A program made the translations under genes and the position numbers. Source: Bacillota bacterium (GTDB lineage: Bacteria > Bacillota > Clostridia > Lachnospirales > Lachnospiraceae). Taken from it: a stretch of 64,000 nt of DNA. Position 1 is the stretch's first letter, and every line of letters starts with the position of its first letter. Below, piece by piece: positions 27,260-35,770 of the stretch. The notes beneath the pieces were generated by a model. That model did not search any database. It was not told the DNA's origin and saw only the letters and a program-made list of their open reading frames with translations. The stretch spans positions 1-64,000 of the forward strand of contig JAEZMV010000018.1 of the NCBI GenBank assembly GCA_023414875.1. The letters are read 5' to 3'.

Positions 27260-29068
27260 ATGAAAAAAAGAAAACTGATTTCATTAATGTTGGTCGTTCT
27301 TCTTGTATTATCTACTGTACTTGCTGGATGTGGCAGTAAAAAAGATGATAAGACTGACAACAAAGCAACGGGTACCCCTCAATCGGGCACAGATGGTGGT
27401 ACAGATGGTGGTACAGACGGCGGCACAGATGCTGGTGCAACAGAGATAGACCGCTCTAAGACTCTTACACTTGAGGTTTATGACGTTGCTGCTAACTATC
27501 AGGGAATTCAAGCTGGTTGGTTTGGTAAAGTAGTAAAAGATAAGTTTAATCTTGAATTAAACATTATTGCTCCTCAGGCATCCGGTGATGGAGAGGCTCT
27601 TTATCAGACACGTACTTCTGCAGGTAATCTTGGAGATATCATTCTTCTTGATAATGCACCGCTTCAAGAATGTATTAAAGCGGGACTGATAGCAGATATT
27701 ACTGCTGAGGTACAAAGCAGCCCTAATTTAAATACTTATTATGAGCAGTACAAAACCTTCAATACAGGATTAGAAGGAAATGAAGCAGGTGCAATCTATG
27801 GTTTACCTTGCCAGATTACAAACACCTCCCCTTCTACATATTCAGAAACAGAGCTTTATTCAAGCCCTATGTTACCTTGGGATTACTTCAATGAAATCGG
27901 TGCTCCTGAGCTGAAGACCTTGGATGATCTGTTAAATGCTATGGAAGCAATTCAAAAGGCACATCCTACCAATGATAAAGGTGATGCTAACTACTGTCTT
28001 TCCTTATGGCCAGATTGGGATAAGGGCGGCACACAGATTACGATTGAAACAGCGACCCAGCTTACTAAGTGGTATGGCTATGAAGTTAACGGCTCCATTC
28101 TTCTTGGTACCCAAGGTGACATGAAGGAAGTTACCGATAAAGATGGTGCTTACTACAAAATGTTAAAATTCTTCTTTGATGCAAATCAAAGAGGCTTAGT
28201 TGATCCTGACTCCGGTACACAGGATTGGAATACAGCATGTACTAAGATGAAAAACAAGCAAGTATTATTAATGTGGTATTCTTGGCAGCGTGGTTTCTGG
28301 AATACACCAGAGCGTGCGAATGAGAGAAACGCATATATCTACGCACCTGTAGCTGATATGAATTTCTACCAGACTTCAGACTTCTATTATGGAGATGGAA
28401 GATGTTTAGCAATCGGTTCCAAGATGAAAGGCAATGATAGAGCAAGAGCAATTGAATTCTTAGATTGGTTAACTAGTCCTGAAGGACTTGAGTATCTTCA
28501 TGCCGGTATTCCGGATTGGAGTTATACAAAGGGTGCTGATGGTAAATATACCCTGACTGAGAATGGTTTATATGGTTTAATGGAGAATCGTGAAGTTCCC
28601 GCAGAGTGGGGCGGCGGCGGTTTTGATGATGGTAATAGCAAGATCAATCAGTGGCCTTTACATGCCGTTTCCATCAACCCGAATACAGGCGAGTCTTATG
28701 TATTTAATTACTGGAGTTCCTACATTGAGGCAAACAAGACTACTATGACAAATGAGTGGAGTGCAAAGTACGGTGCAACTAATCAGAAAGAATATTTATT
28801 AGGAACCGGACAGCTTAAACCTGTACCGAGTGTAAATCTGATTCTGCCGATTGATACAACAGACGTTGGATTAATCCGTAGCCAGTGTGCTCAATTAATG
28901 TGCGATACCTCCTGGAGAATGATCTTTGCTAGTAGCGAAGCTGAATTCGAGAGTATGTGGGATGATATGAAAACTCAGCTCGATGGTCTTGGATGGGCAG
29001 AGTTAGTAGAATTTGATAAGGCTAAATTCCAGAAGGTTGTTGATGCTAGAGCTGCAGCATTACAATAA
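27260..29068 (+). CDS. Extracellular solute-binding lipoprotein of the sugar importer (LplA type)
   Basis: 602 residues. A lipoprotein signal peptide is clear: KKRK basic start, hydrophobic stretch and lipobox LAGC with the lipid-modified Cys at about residue 24. A Gly/Asp/Thr linker with four near-identical GTDGG units follows, then a family 1 solute-binding fold of the large LplA/YtcQ type. It would capture oligosaccharides outside the membrane for the two upstream permeases. A GGAGG ribosome binding site precedes the ATG and a strong terminator follows the gene, closing the operon. Confidence 0.9.
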   Translation: MKKRKLISLMLVVLLVLSTVLAGCGSKKDDKTDNKATGTPQSGTDGGTDGGTDGGTDAGATEIDRSKTLTLEVYDVAANYQGIQAGWFGKVVKDKFNLELNIIAPQASGDGEALYQTRTSAGNLGDIILLDNAPLQECIKAGLIADITAEVQSSPNLNTYYEQYKTFNTGLEGNEAGAIYGLPCQITNTSPSTYSETELYSSPMLPWDYFNEIGAPELKTLDDLLNAMEAIQKAHPTNDKGDANYCLSLWPDWDKGGTQITIETATQLTKWYGYEVNGSILLGTQGDMKEVTDKDGAYYKMLKFFFDANQRGLVDPDSGTQDWNTACTKMKNKQVLLMWYSWQRGFWNTPERANERNAYIYAPVADMNFYQTSDFYYGDGRCLAIGSKMKGNDRARAIEFLDWLTSPEGLEYLHAGIPDWSYTKGADGKYTLTENGLYGLMENREVPAEWGGGGFDDGNSKINQWPLHAVSINPNTGESYVFNYWSSYIEANKTTMTNEWSAKYGATNQKEYLLGTGQLKPVPSVNLILPIDTTDVGLIRSQCAQLMCDTSWRMIFASSEAEFESMWDDMKTQLDGLGWAELVEFDKAKFQKVVDARAAALQ

Positions 29069-29125
29069 TAAATAAATTGATAATGCATATTAAGAATTAG
29101 TGCATTAGCAATATGATTTGTAACT

Positions 29126-29170
29126 AAAAGCTCTCTATATGATTCGAAAGTTTCATATAGAGAGCTTTTT
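29126..29170 (+). terminator. Rho-independent terminator of the ABC importer operon
   Basis: AAAAGCTCTCTATATGA pairs with TCATATAGAGAGCTTTT around a 10-base loop and ends in a T run. It lies about 60 bases after the binding-protein gene. Confidence 0.9.
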
Positions 29171-29263
29171 CAATATTGGATATAAAAACATTCTTGATAC
29201 ATAATGAAAGCATTTTTCATGATACAGTTTCAATAATAGTATAAGATCGGAATACCTATATGA

Positions 29264-29606
29264 CGCGGAATTACAGTCAATCTAACTACAGGGTATACAG
29301 AATTCGAACAGCACCGGGCGGCGGTGATACTAAAATGGGATGCAAGAATTTTACGTCCTTTCAGTGGAGAAGGAAGAATGGAAAAAGTAGCTTGAAGGAG
29401 AAACGTATAATTTAAAATATGATAGCGGGTAAAGAAATTAGTTTTTTCTGAAGGATCAATTAATCGAAGAGTAAAGTGATAATACATGTGACAATCCTAG
29501 TAAGGTTCATGATATAGAAGAGTTTTTAATCGGAGTATCGAAAGAATATGGTTATAAACTTATAACAACAAGAGAAAGTATCCTAAAATATAACGTATAT
29601 AAGTGA
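29264..29606 (+). pseudogene. Possible decayed gene remnants in a 545-base gap
   Basis: The stretch between the importer terminator and the chemotaxis gene has no intact gene, but two plus-strand pieces read like protein: 29264-29395 (43 residues, containing EFEQHRAAVILKWDARILRP) and 29487-29606 (39 residues, containing HDIEEFLIGVSKEYGYKL), in different frames and without starts. I do not recognise the parent family. An 85-residue minus-strand frame over the same bases looks like a shadow. This may be a degraded gene or chance. Confidence 0.3.
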
Positions 29607-29715
29607 TAAGTACATTCATCTTATTAAGATGGATAAGCAGAATTACTGATTGTAAGATAATTTTTCAATCACAACTTCTAAAATCAGTTATAACATATAA
29701 AGGAGAAGGTACATT

Positions 29716-31881
29716 ATGAAAAAAACAATATCTCAAGTATTAAAGAATATGTATAAACCGAAAAAACCAAACAAAGAGTCTACTAACATTGAAAAGAATA
29801 TCAAGGGTGATAGAAAAACAAAGAGTTTTCATATATTACGTATTTTTAAAATACGAGAAACATTACGAGTAAGATTAATAGCAGCCTTTATGGTCCCAAT
29901 TGCTTTTATCATAATATTGGGTATTATATCTTTTAGCGTAGCATCAGATAGTATTAAGAAGAATTATGAAAAATCGTCTCTTCAATCAATTAAAATGACA
30001 GGCGAGTACATGCGTTTTGGATTAGAATCTATAAAAGCAACAAGTTTACAATATGCAAACGACGATACTATTTCAAAGTTCTTTAGTAACTTATATAAAG
30101 ATGATAAAGCGGGCTATAATGCAGCGTATAAATCCATATCAGGTATGCTTTCTGCAAAGCAAATATCCGATGAGTTTATAGGAAACATTACTATAATAGC
30201 GGATGGTGTAAAGCCGATAACAACCAGTGGAAATGATATAAGTGACGGATTTTTGGCCGGCTTGGAAAAAACAGAACTTGGAAGCTACCTCAAGGAGAAT
30301 CGAATGAAAGAGGTTTGGACAGGTTCCAATGAGTATCTGGATGAACAATTAGCAACGGGTGCAAATGATTACTCTATGAGACTTGTAAGATACTTATCTA
30401 AATCAACCGGATGTCTTGTGATTGATGTTAATGTTGATACGGTAAAAAGTATATTGAAGGGATTGGAATTTGATCAGTCCGGATTTTTAGCTCTTGTAAC
30501 TTCAGAAGGTAAGGAGATTACTGAGGTAGAGAGAGAAGAGGGTGCAGAGGCAATATTTACGAAGGAAGATTTCTTTAAGAAAGCAATTGCCTCAGAAAAT
30601 TCTAGCGAAGCTAATTATGTCACTTATCAGGGTGAATCGTATCTTTTTATGAATTCGAAGATTGGTGAAACCGGTGCGATGATCTGTGCGTTAATGCCAA
30701 AAGATGCAATCACAAAACAGGCTTATAAAATTGAAAATGTGACAATTGCGGTGGTAACCATCGCTATAATCTTGGCAGGTATCATAGTTCTGATCATTAC
30801 TCAGGGTATTGATAAAACAATCAAAGGGATAATACAACCATTAAAAAGGGCAGCAAATGGAGACTTGACTGTTAAGTTTGATTCAAAACGTAAGGATGAA
30901 TTCCACATTTTGATTGAAGAAATTCAAAATACCTTTACAAAAATGAAGGAATTGATCAAGCAAGTAAATAATTTGAGTACAGAAGTATCCACTTCTTCAG
31001 AGAATGTAACTAATTCTTCGGAGCAATTTGTCGTATCAGCTAAGAATATATCATCAGCAATGTACGAAATTGAACAGGGCATATCTCAACAGGCAAAAGA
31101 TTCAGAGGAATGCTTGATGCAGATGGATAACTTGTCAAAAAAGATAAAACTCGTGGGTGATAACACTCTGGAAATCGGACAGATAGCAGATGCAACAAGA
31201 ATTAAAATCCAGGAAGGAACTGATGTTACCGAAGCATTAAATACTCAAACACAATCTACGATAGAGATAGCAACAGATATCATTAATGATATTGAAAAAT
31301 TAGATAATAAATCCTTATCCATAAGTAAGATTGTTAAGGTAATTAATGAAATAGCTAATCAAACAAACCTTCTTTCCCTCAATGCCTCTATTGAAGCAGC
31401 CAGAGCCGGTGAATATGGAAGAGGATTTTCAGTTGTAGCGAGTGAAATCAGAATACTGGCAGAACAATCCCAGAATTCTGCAAATGAAATCAAAAAAATC
31501 ATTGAAAGTATACAAAGCGACACGAAGAAAGCGGTGGATACTGCGAGAAGAGCGGAAAATGTTCTTATGCTTCAGGGTACTGCAGTTAAAAATACTACTG
31601 ATTCCTTTAAAAGTATTAACAGCAGTGTGGAAAAGCTGATGGTGTATTTAAATCATATTACTCAGAATGTTGGTAATATGGATCAATCCAGAGTTAGTAC
31701 TCTTGGAGCGATTGAGAATATATCAGCAGTGCTAGAAGAGATTGCAGCTTCCATAAATACAGTGAGCAACACCTCCACGCAGCAGCTGGAAGCAGTAGAA
31801 TCATTGAACAAAACCGCAGAATTGTTAAATGAGAACTCTGATATTTTGGTTCAGGAAGTTAATAAGTTTACAGTAGAATAA
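29716..31881 (+). CDS. Methyl-accepting chemotaxis protein
   Basis: 721 residues. A basic N-terminal tail of about 55 residues precedes a first membrane segment (FMVPIAFIIILGIISF), an extracytoplasmic Cache-like sensor of about 265 residues, a second membrane segment (VTIAIILAGIIVLIITQG), a HAMP linker (IIQPLKRAANGDLTVKFDSK) and a long signalling coiled coil. The hairpin tip is INEIANQTNLLSLNASIEAARAGE, broken here only in part, followed by GRGFSVVASEIRILAEQS. It would relay ligand sensing to CheA/CheW. Its place between the sugar importer and GH95 suggests a carbohydrate attractant, which is inference. Confidence 0.92.
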   Translation: MKKTISQVLKNMYKPKKPNKESTNIEKNIKGDRKTKSFHILRIFKIRETLRVRLIAAFMVPIAFIIILGIISFSVASDSIKKNYEKSSLQSIKMTGEYMRFGLESIKATSLQYANDDTISKFFSNLYKDDKAGYNAAYKSISGMLSAKQISDEFIGNITIIADGVKPITTSGNDISDGFLAGLEKTELGSYLKENRMKEVWTGSNEYLDEQLATGANDYSMRLVRYLSKSTGCLVIDVNVDTVKSILKGLEFDQSGFLALVTSEGKEITEVEREEGAEAIFTKEDFFKKAIASENSSEANYVTYQGESYLFMNSKIGETGAMICALMPKDAITKQAYKIENVTIAVVTIAIILAGIIVLIITQGIDKTIKGIIQPLKRAANGDLTVKFDSKRKDEFHILIEEIQNTFTKMKELIKQVNNLSTEVSTSSENVTNSSEQFVVSAKNISSAMYEIEQGISQQAKDSEECLMQMDNLSKKIKLVGDNTLEIGQIADATRIKIQEGTDVTEALNTQTQSTIEIATDIINDIEKLDNKSLSISKIVKVINEIANQTNLLSLNASIEAARAGEYGRGFSVVASEIRILAEQSQNSANEIKKIIESIQSDTKKAVDTARRAENVLMLQGTAVKNTTDSFKSINSSVEKLMVYLNHITQNVGNMDQSRVSTLGAIENISAVLEEIAASINTVSNTSTQQLEAVESLNKTAELLNENSDILVQEVNKFTVE

Positions 31882-31892
31882 AATAATAGCTA

Positions 31893-32030
31893 GTGTGAAG
31901 AAAAGCATCTTCACACGGGAAGAACTGCGATGTTCGTGCAATGGCACTCACACCTTGTTCTTCCGGCGTTTTGAGCTGCATCAAAGATGCAGCATGGGCG
32001 TTAGTATAATATTCACAGAATGTTATACTA
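31893..32030 (+). promoter_or_regulatory. Structured leader with four stem-loops upstream of the GH95 gene
   Basis: Consecutive inverted repeats: GTGTGAAG/CTTCACAC (31893-31916); GGAAGAAC/GTTCTTCC (31918-31964) enclosing GTGC-AATG-GCAC; GCTGCATC-AAA-GATGCAGC (31975-31993); TAGTATAA/TTATACTA (32002-32030). The third is nearly identical to the hairpin at 5199-5217, including the bases that follow it. An open frame covers the region, but translation is more likely to begin at 32066. It may be an RNA regulatory leader or a cluster of small repeats. Confidence 0.45.
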
Positions 32031-32065
32031 GCTATATCAAATTTGGATCACAGGAGAATAGAGAT

Positions 32066-34279
32066 ATGAGTAAGTTATGGTACCATAAGCCGGCAAATTG
32101 CTGGGAAGAAGCATTGCCAATTGGAAATGGGCGTATGGGCGCAATGGTCTTTGGCTCAGTGGAAGCAGAACATATACAATTGAATGAAGACAGCGTGTGG
32201 TATGGAAGGAAAATCGATCGTAATAATCCGGATGCATTGAAAAATCTGCCTAAAATCAGGAGTTTAATTATGAGTGGTAAAATCCCTGAAGCAGAAGCGC
32301 TAATGGTTTATGCTTTATCCGGAATACCACAGAGTCAGAGACCTTATCAGTCTCTTGGAGATTTATTGATCAATTTTAAAGATATGAAGGGTGATCAGAG
32401 CGACTATGAACGTAGTTTATCCCTTGATGATGCAATTCACACGATGCAGGTTAATGTAGGGGGTAGTGTGTATAGAAGAGAAACATTTTTCTCTGCTGCG
32501 GATGATGTTATGGTGGTACGTATTACAGCTGATGGTAGGAGTAAAATATCTTTCTCTGCGTTACTCATGAGAGAACGATTTTATGATCGGGTTTATGGAG
32601 TAGCGCAGGATGCTATCTTACTTGACGGAAATCTCGGGCAGGGGGGAATTGAATTTGCTATGATGCTGAGGGCAGTAACCGAGGGTGGAAGCTGTGAAGT
32701 AATTGGTGAACACCTTATTGTAAACAAGGCCGATGCCGTAACGCTGTTATTTACAGCCGGGACTACCTTCCGTTATCAAGATGTCCGTAAGCAGCTGGAC
32801 AAGCTCTTATCCGAGGCAGCAGCTTATACCTATGAGGAACTTAAAAGTCGTCATAGAAAGGATTACAAGAGCTTGTATGACAGAGTTTCATTTCAATTAG
32901 AAGGTGTCGATGAATATGAAAAGCTGACCACGGATGAGCGCTTATCCAAAGCAAAAAATGGAGAAGTTGATAAAGGAATTGCAAAATTATACTTTGATTT
33001 CGGACGTTACCTTCTTATCGCTTGTAGCAGAGAGGGAACGCTTCCTGCTAATTTGCAGGGCATTTGGAATAAGGATATGAATCCGGCTTGGGATTCTAAG
33101 TATACGATCAATATTAATACGGAAATGAATTACTGGCCGGCAGAGGTATGTAATCTGTCAGAATGCCATATGCCTCTATTCGACTTAATAAAAAGAATGG
33201 TACCTAATGGTCAAAGAACAGCAAAGATCATGTATAATTGTCGTGGCTTTGTTGCACATCATAATACTGATTTATGGGGTGATACGGCTGTCCAGGATCA
33301 CTGGATACCGGCATCCTATTGGGTAATGGGTGCAGCTTGGCTTTGTACCCATCAATGGACACACTATGAATATACAAAGGATCGAAAATTTTTGGAGGAA
33401 GCCTTCCCTATTATGAGGGAGGCAGCATTATTTTTTCTTGATTTTTTAATTGAGGATAATGGATATCTTAAGACATGCCCATCCGTATCACCGGAAAATA
33501 CTTATGTTCTTCCAAACGGAGTTTATGGAGCGGTCACTATAGGAGCTGCTATGGATAACCAGATACTCAGAGATCTATTTGGTCAGTGCCTGCAGGCGGC
33601 AGAGATTTTAGACGTTCATGATGATTTGATAAAGCAGATTAAAGCTGCGATGGAAAAACTGGTACCCATACAGATTGGTAAAAAAGGAAACATTATGGAG
33701 TGGGCGCAGGATTATAATGAACTTGAGCCGGGACACAGACATATATCCCATTTGTATGCGCTTCATCCATCCTCACAGATTAGTATGCTTGATACTCCGA
33801 AATTAGCAGAGGCAGCTAAATTGACGCTTGAGCAAAGATTAGCAAATGGTGGAGGTCATACCGGTTGGAGTCGTGCCTGGATCATTAATCTTTACTCCAA
33901 ATTATGGGAGGGAGAAAAGGCTTACTATAACTTAGAGCAGCTATTCGCAAAATCTACGTTACCTAATATGTTCGATAATCATCCACCCTTTCAAATCGAT
34001 GGTAATTTTGGTGCGACTGCCGCTATCGCTGAAATGCTGGTACAAAGCTCACCACAGAGAATTGTACTCCTTCCTGCTTTGCCGGGAGCATGGAAAGCTG
34101 GAAGTATTAAGGGGTTATGTGTTCGCGGAGGTGCAGAAATTGATTTGGAATGGAAAGAGGGATATCTTACAAATTGTTCCTTGAAGGCAAAGCAGGATTT
34201 TGAAGCTGATATTTTATATCAGGATAAGAAAGCAAAAGTAACATTAGCAGCAGGAGAAGAAGTGATAATATCGTTCTAG
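32066..34279 (+). CDS. GH95-family alpha-L-fucosidase/galactosidase-like enzyme
   Basis: 737 residues from the ATG at 32066, which has AGGAG nine bases upstream. The frame extends to 31895, but the family start (MSKLWYHKPANCWEEALPIGNGRMG) is here. An N-terminal beta-sandwich leads to an (alpha/alpha)6 barrel. Conserved family residues are visible: the Asn pair in NINTEMNYWPAE, the acid Glu in CPSVSPEN and the Asp in QIDGNFGATAAIAEML. GH95 enzymes invert alpha-1,2-L-fucosides, and some act on alpha-L-galactosides, for example on xyloglucan side chains. No signal peptide, so it acts on imported oligosaccharides. Confidence 0.88.
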   Translation: MSKLWYHKPANCWEEALPIGNGRMGAMVFGSVEAEHIQLNEDSVWYGRKIDRNNPDALKNLPKIRSLIMSGKIPEAEALMVYALSGIPQSQRPYQSLGDLLINFKDMKGDQSDYERSLSLDDAIHTMQVNVGGSVYRRETFFSAADDVMVVRITADGRSKISFSALLMRERFYDRVYGVAQDAILLDGNLGQGGIEFAMMLRAVTEGGSCEVIGEHLIVNKADAVTLLFTAGTTFRYQDVRKQLDKLLSEAAAYTYEELKSRHRKDYKSLYDRVSFQLEGVDEYEKLTTDERLSKAKNGEVDKGIAKLYFDFGRYLLIACSREGTLPANLQGIWNKDMNPAWDSKYTININTEMNYWPAEVCNLSECHMPLFDLIKRMVPNGQRTAKIMYNCRGFVAHHNTDLWGDTAVQDHWIPASYWVMGAAWLCTHQWTHYEYTKDRKFLEEAFPIMREAALFFLDFLIEDNGYLKTCPSVSPENTYVLPNGVYGAVTIGAAMDNQILRDLFGQCLQAAEILDVHDDLIKQIKAAMEKLVPIQIGKKGNIMEWAQDYNELEPGHRHISHLYALHPSSQISMLDTPKLAEAAKLTLEQRLANGGGHTGWSRAWIINLYSKLWEGEKAYYNLEQLFAKSTLPNMFDNHPPFQIDGNFGATAAIAEMLVQSSPQRIVLLPALPGAWKAGSIKGLCVRGGAEIDLEWKEGYLTNCSLKAKQDFEADILYQDKKAKVTLAAGEEVIISF

Positions 34280-34314
34280 ATAGTTACTAGTTTGAAATAA
34301 CCCGAAATGATAAT

Positions 34315-34587
34315 ATGAAGCTGATATTTGGAAAATATAGAATGAGTTTTAAAGAGGGAGGTGTTGAAGTACATAGGAACAATAACCTACTCTATTTTAA
34401 TAAAGGACGAATTTTCGTAACAGTAAAGACAGTATTTGCGATTAGTGAGTTTTATGATAGTATATATAGTGAAATTACAGAGTATGAGGATGGAATCCTG
34501 GCGAAAGGAACCCTCACAGTTCCGTCTGGGTCTGAAGCATATGCAGTAACAGCAATGAATGATGTTGTGATGAAAAGGATAGTTTAG
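34315..34587 (+). CDS. Short unknown protein, possibly a truncated gene
   Basis: 90 residues with no signal peptide or membrane segment and no clear ribosome binding site. It reads like the first beta-sandwich strands of a larger protein (MKLIFGKYRMSFKEGGVEVHR, SEFYDSIYSEITEYEDGI), and ends abruptly five bases before the AraC gene. I do not recognise the family. It could be the remnant of a longer hydrolase or binding protein that lost its 3' part, or a genuine small gene. Confidence 0.4.
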   Translation: MKLIFGKYRMSFKEGGVEVHRNNNLLYFNKGRIFVTVKTVFAISEFYDSIYSEITEYEDGILAKGTLTVPSGSEAYAVTAMNDVVMKRIV

Positions 34588-34591
34588 CAAA

Positions 34592-35383
34592 ATGGATAAT
34601 AGGACAAATGATAATTTAATATGTATTAAATACGGATATAAGCCTGCAAATTCACACAGCTGGGGCCCAGGGGTAAGAGATATCTATGCTCTACATTATA
34701 TTATTTCGGGAAAAGGCTATTTTGAATCGAATCATACTACTTATTCCTTGAAGGCGGGTGAAAGCTTCCTTATCTATCCACAGGTTGAAGTGTTTTATTA
34801 TCCCGATCCGGATGATCCGTGGGAATATATCTGGGTAGATTTTACAGGGAATGACATATTAGAGCTGCTACATAAGACCAAGCTTTCACAACAATCTCCG
34901 GTAACACCAGAAATACAAGAAAATCTAGAGCCCTTCTTTCGCATCGAGGAGAGCACAGGCATTATGCCTCATGAAAAAGAACGTGCGAAGGCGAAGCTGC
35001 ACCTCTTATTATCCTATTATATAGAATACTATCCATTAACCAGGATTGATTGTAAAACGAACTATGTCATACTGGCGAAGGAATATATTGAGAATAATTA
35101 TTGGAGAGAATCTCTTAATGTAGCAGAAGTGGTTGATTATGTTAAAATTGAACGTACCTATCTATTTCGGTTGTTTAAGACGGCCACAGGCAGATCAATA
35201 TCAAATTATCTGACCAATTATAGAATTAATCGGGCATGTATTTTACTTAAATCCTCCAGGCTATCAATTAAAGCTGTCGCATGCTCCGTGGGTTTTATGG
35301 ATCAGTTATATTTTTCTAAATTATTTAAAAGGATTACATCCTACACTCCTTCAGAATATAGGCATAATCTTGATGAAACATAA
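34592..35383 (+). CDS. AraC-family transcriptional regulator
   Basis: 263 residues. The sensor cupin has LHYIISGKGYFES, LKAGESFLIYP and PWEYIWVDFTG, the usual pattern of AraC-type sugar regulators. The C-terminal DNA-binding part has VAEVVDYVKIERTYLFRLFK and IKAVACSVGFMDQLYFSKLFK followed by YTPSEYR. The ribosome binding site is weak (AGGAT, 11 bases before the ATG). Downstream and convergent lie the GH27 and GH2 genes, and upstream GH95, so control of galactose- or fucose-related enzymes is plausible. Confidence 0.88.
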   Translation: MDNRTNDNLICIKYGYKPANSHSWGPGVRDIYALHYIISGKGYFESNHTTYSLKAGESFLIYPQVEVFYYPDPDDPWEYIWVDFTGNDILELLHKTKLSQQSPVTPEIQENLEPFFRIEESTGIMPHEKERAKAKLHLLLSYYIEYYPLTRIDCKTNYVILAKEYIENNYWRESLNVAEVVDYVKIERTYLFRLFKTATGRSISNYLTNYRINRACILLKSSRLSIKAVACSVGFMDQLYFSKLFKRITSYTPSEYRHNLDET

Positions 35384-35501
35384 GGATGCAACTTATTGAT
35401 ACAATATAATGAATGAGTTATTGCATCACTTGTTTAAGAACATTATTGTGCAAATTTACGAAGGGTACAATTTAGGTGACCTTTTGACACCCTAACCTAA
35501 T

Positions 35502-35539
35502 AGGGAATACCTGACATAGTTAGATGTTTGGTATTCCCT
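35502..35539. terminator. Bidirectional hairpin between convergent genes
   Basis: AGGGAATACC pairs with GGTATTCCCT around an 18-base loop, between the AraC gene (ends 35383) and the minus-strand zinc-ribbon gene (ends 35567). A short GCCC-GGCAT-GGGC hairpin follows at about 35548-35560, ending in CATGGGCGTAAG, similar to the bases after the hairpin at 31975. Confidence 0.65.
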
Positions 35540-35566
35540 TATGTCGTGCCCGGCATGGGCGTAAGC

Positions 35567-35770
35567 TTATCGAAACAATACACAATTCCCTGACTCTCGA
35601 TAATAACGAATTCGTTCCTCAATTGGCTCACGTCCGCATTTTAACATTTTACCAAGGCAGTCAATACACATATATTCCTTGGCATATCTGGTAACTAACT
35701 TAAGGTATATTGCGATATCATCACCCGATAAAGCAATACCACATTCCTTACAAGTATTTTGATCAGCCAC
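35567..35770 (-). CDS. Small zinc-ribbon-like protein
   Basis: About 67 residues if translation starts at the GTG at 35770, whose G is the last base of the GH27 stop codon (TAGTG overlap). The frame also extends to an ATG at 35803 inside GH27. Two Cys pairs, CKECG and CIDCLGKMLKCG, enclose the segment IALSGDDIAIYLKLVTRYAKEY; this matches a small clostridial zinc-ribbon family of unknown function that I recall. The overlap suggests translational coupling to the alpha-galactosidase, though no functional link is known. Confidence 0.6.
   Translation of the reverse strand: MADQNTCKECGIALSGDDIAIYLKLVTRYAKEYMCIDCLGKMLKCGREPIEERIRYYRESGNCVLFR

Noticed and set aside
29230..29487. 85-residue minus-strand frame in the gap after the ABC importer
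   Set aside because: No start signal; the plus strand gives more protein-like pieces over the same bases.
29713..29717. CRISPR arrays or tRNA/rRNA genes anywhere in the window
   Set aside because: No regularly spaced repeats and no tRNA- or rRNA-like sequence were recognised; coordinates are nominal.
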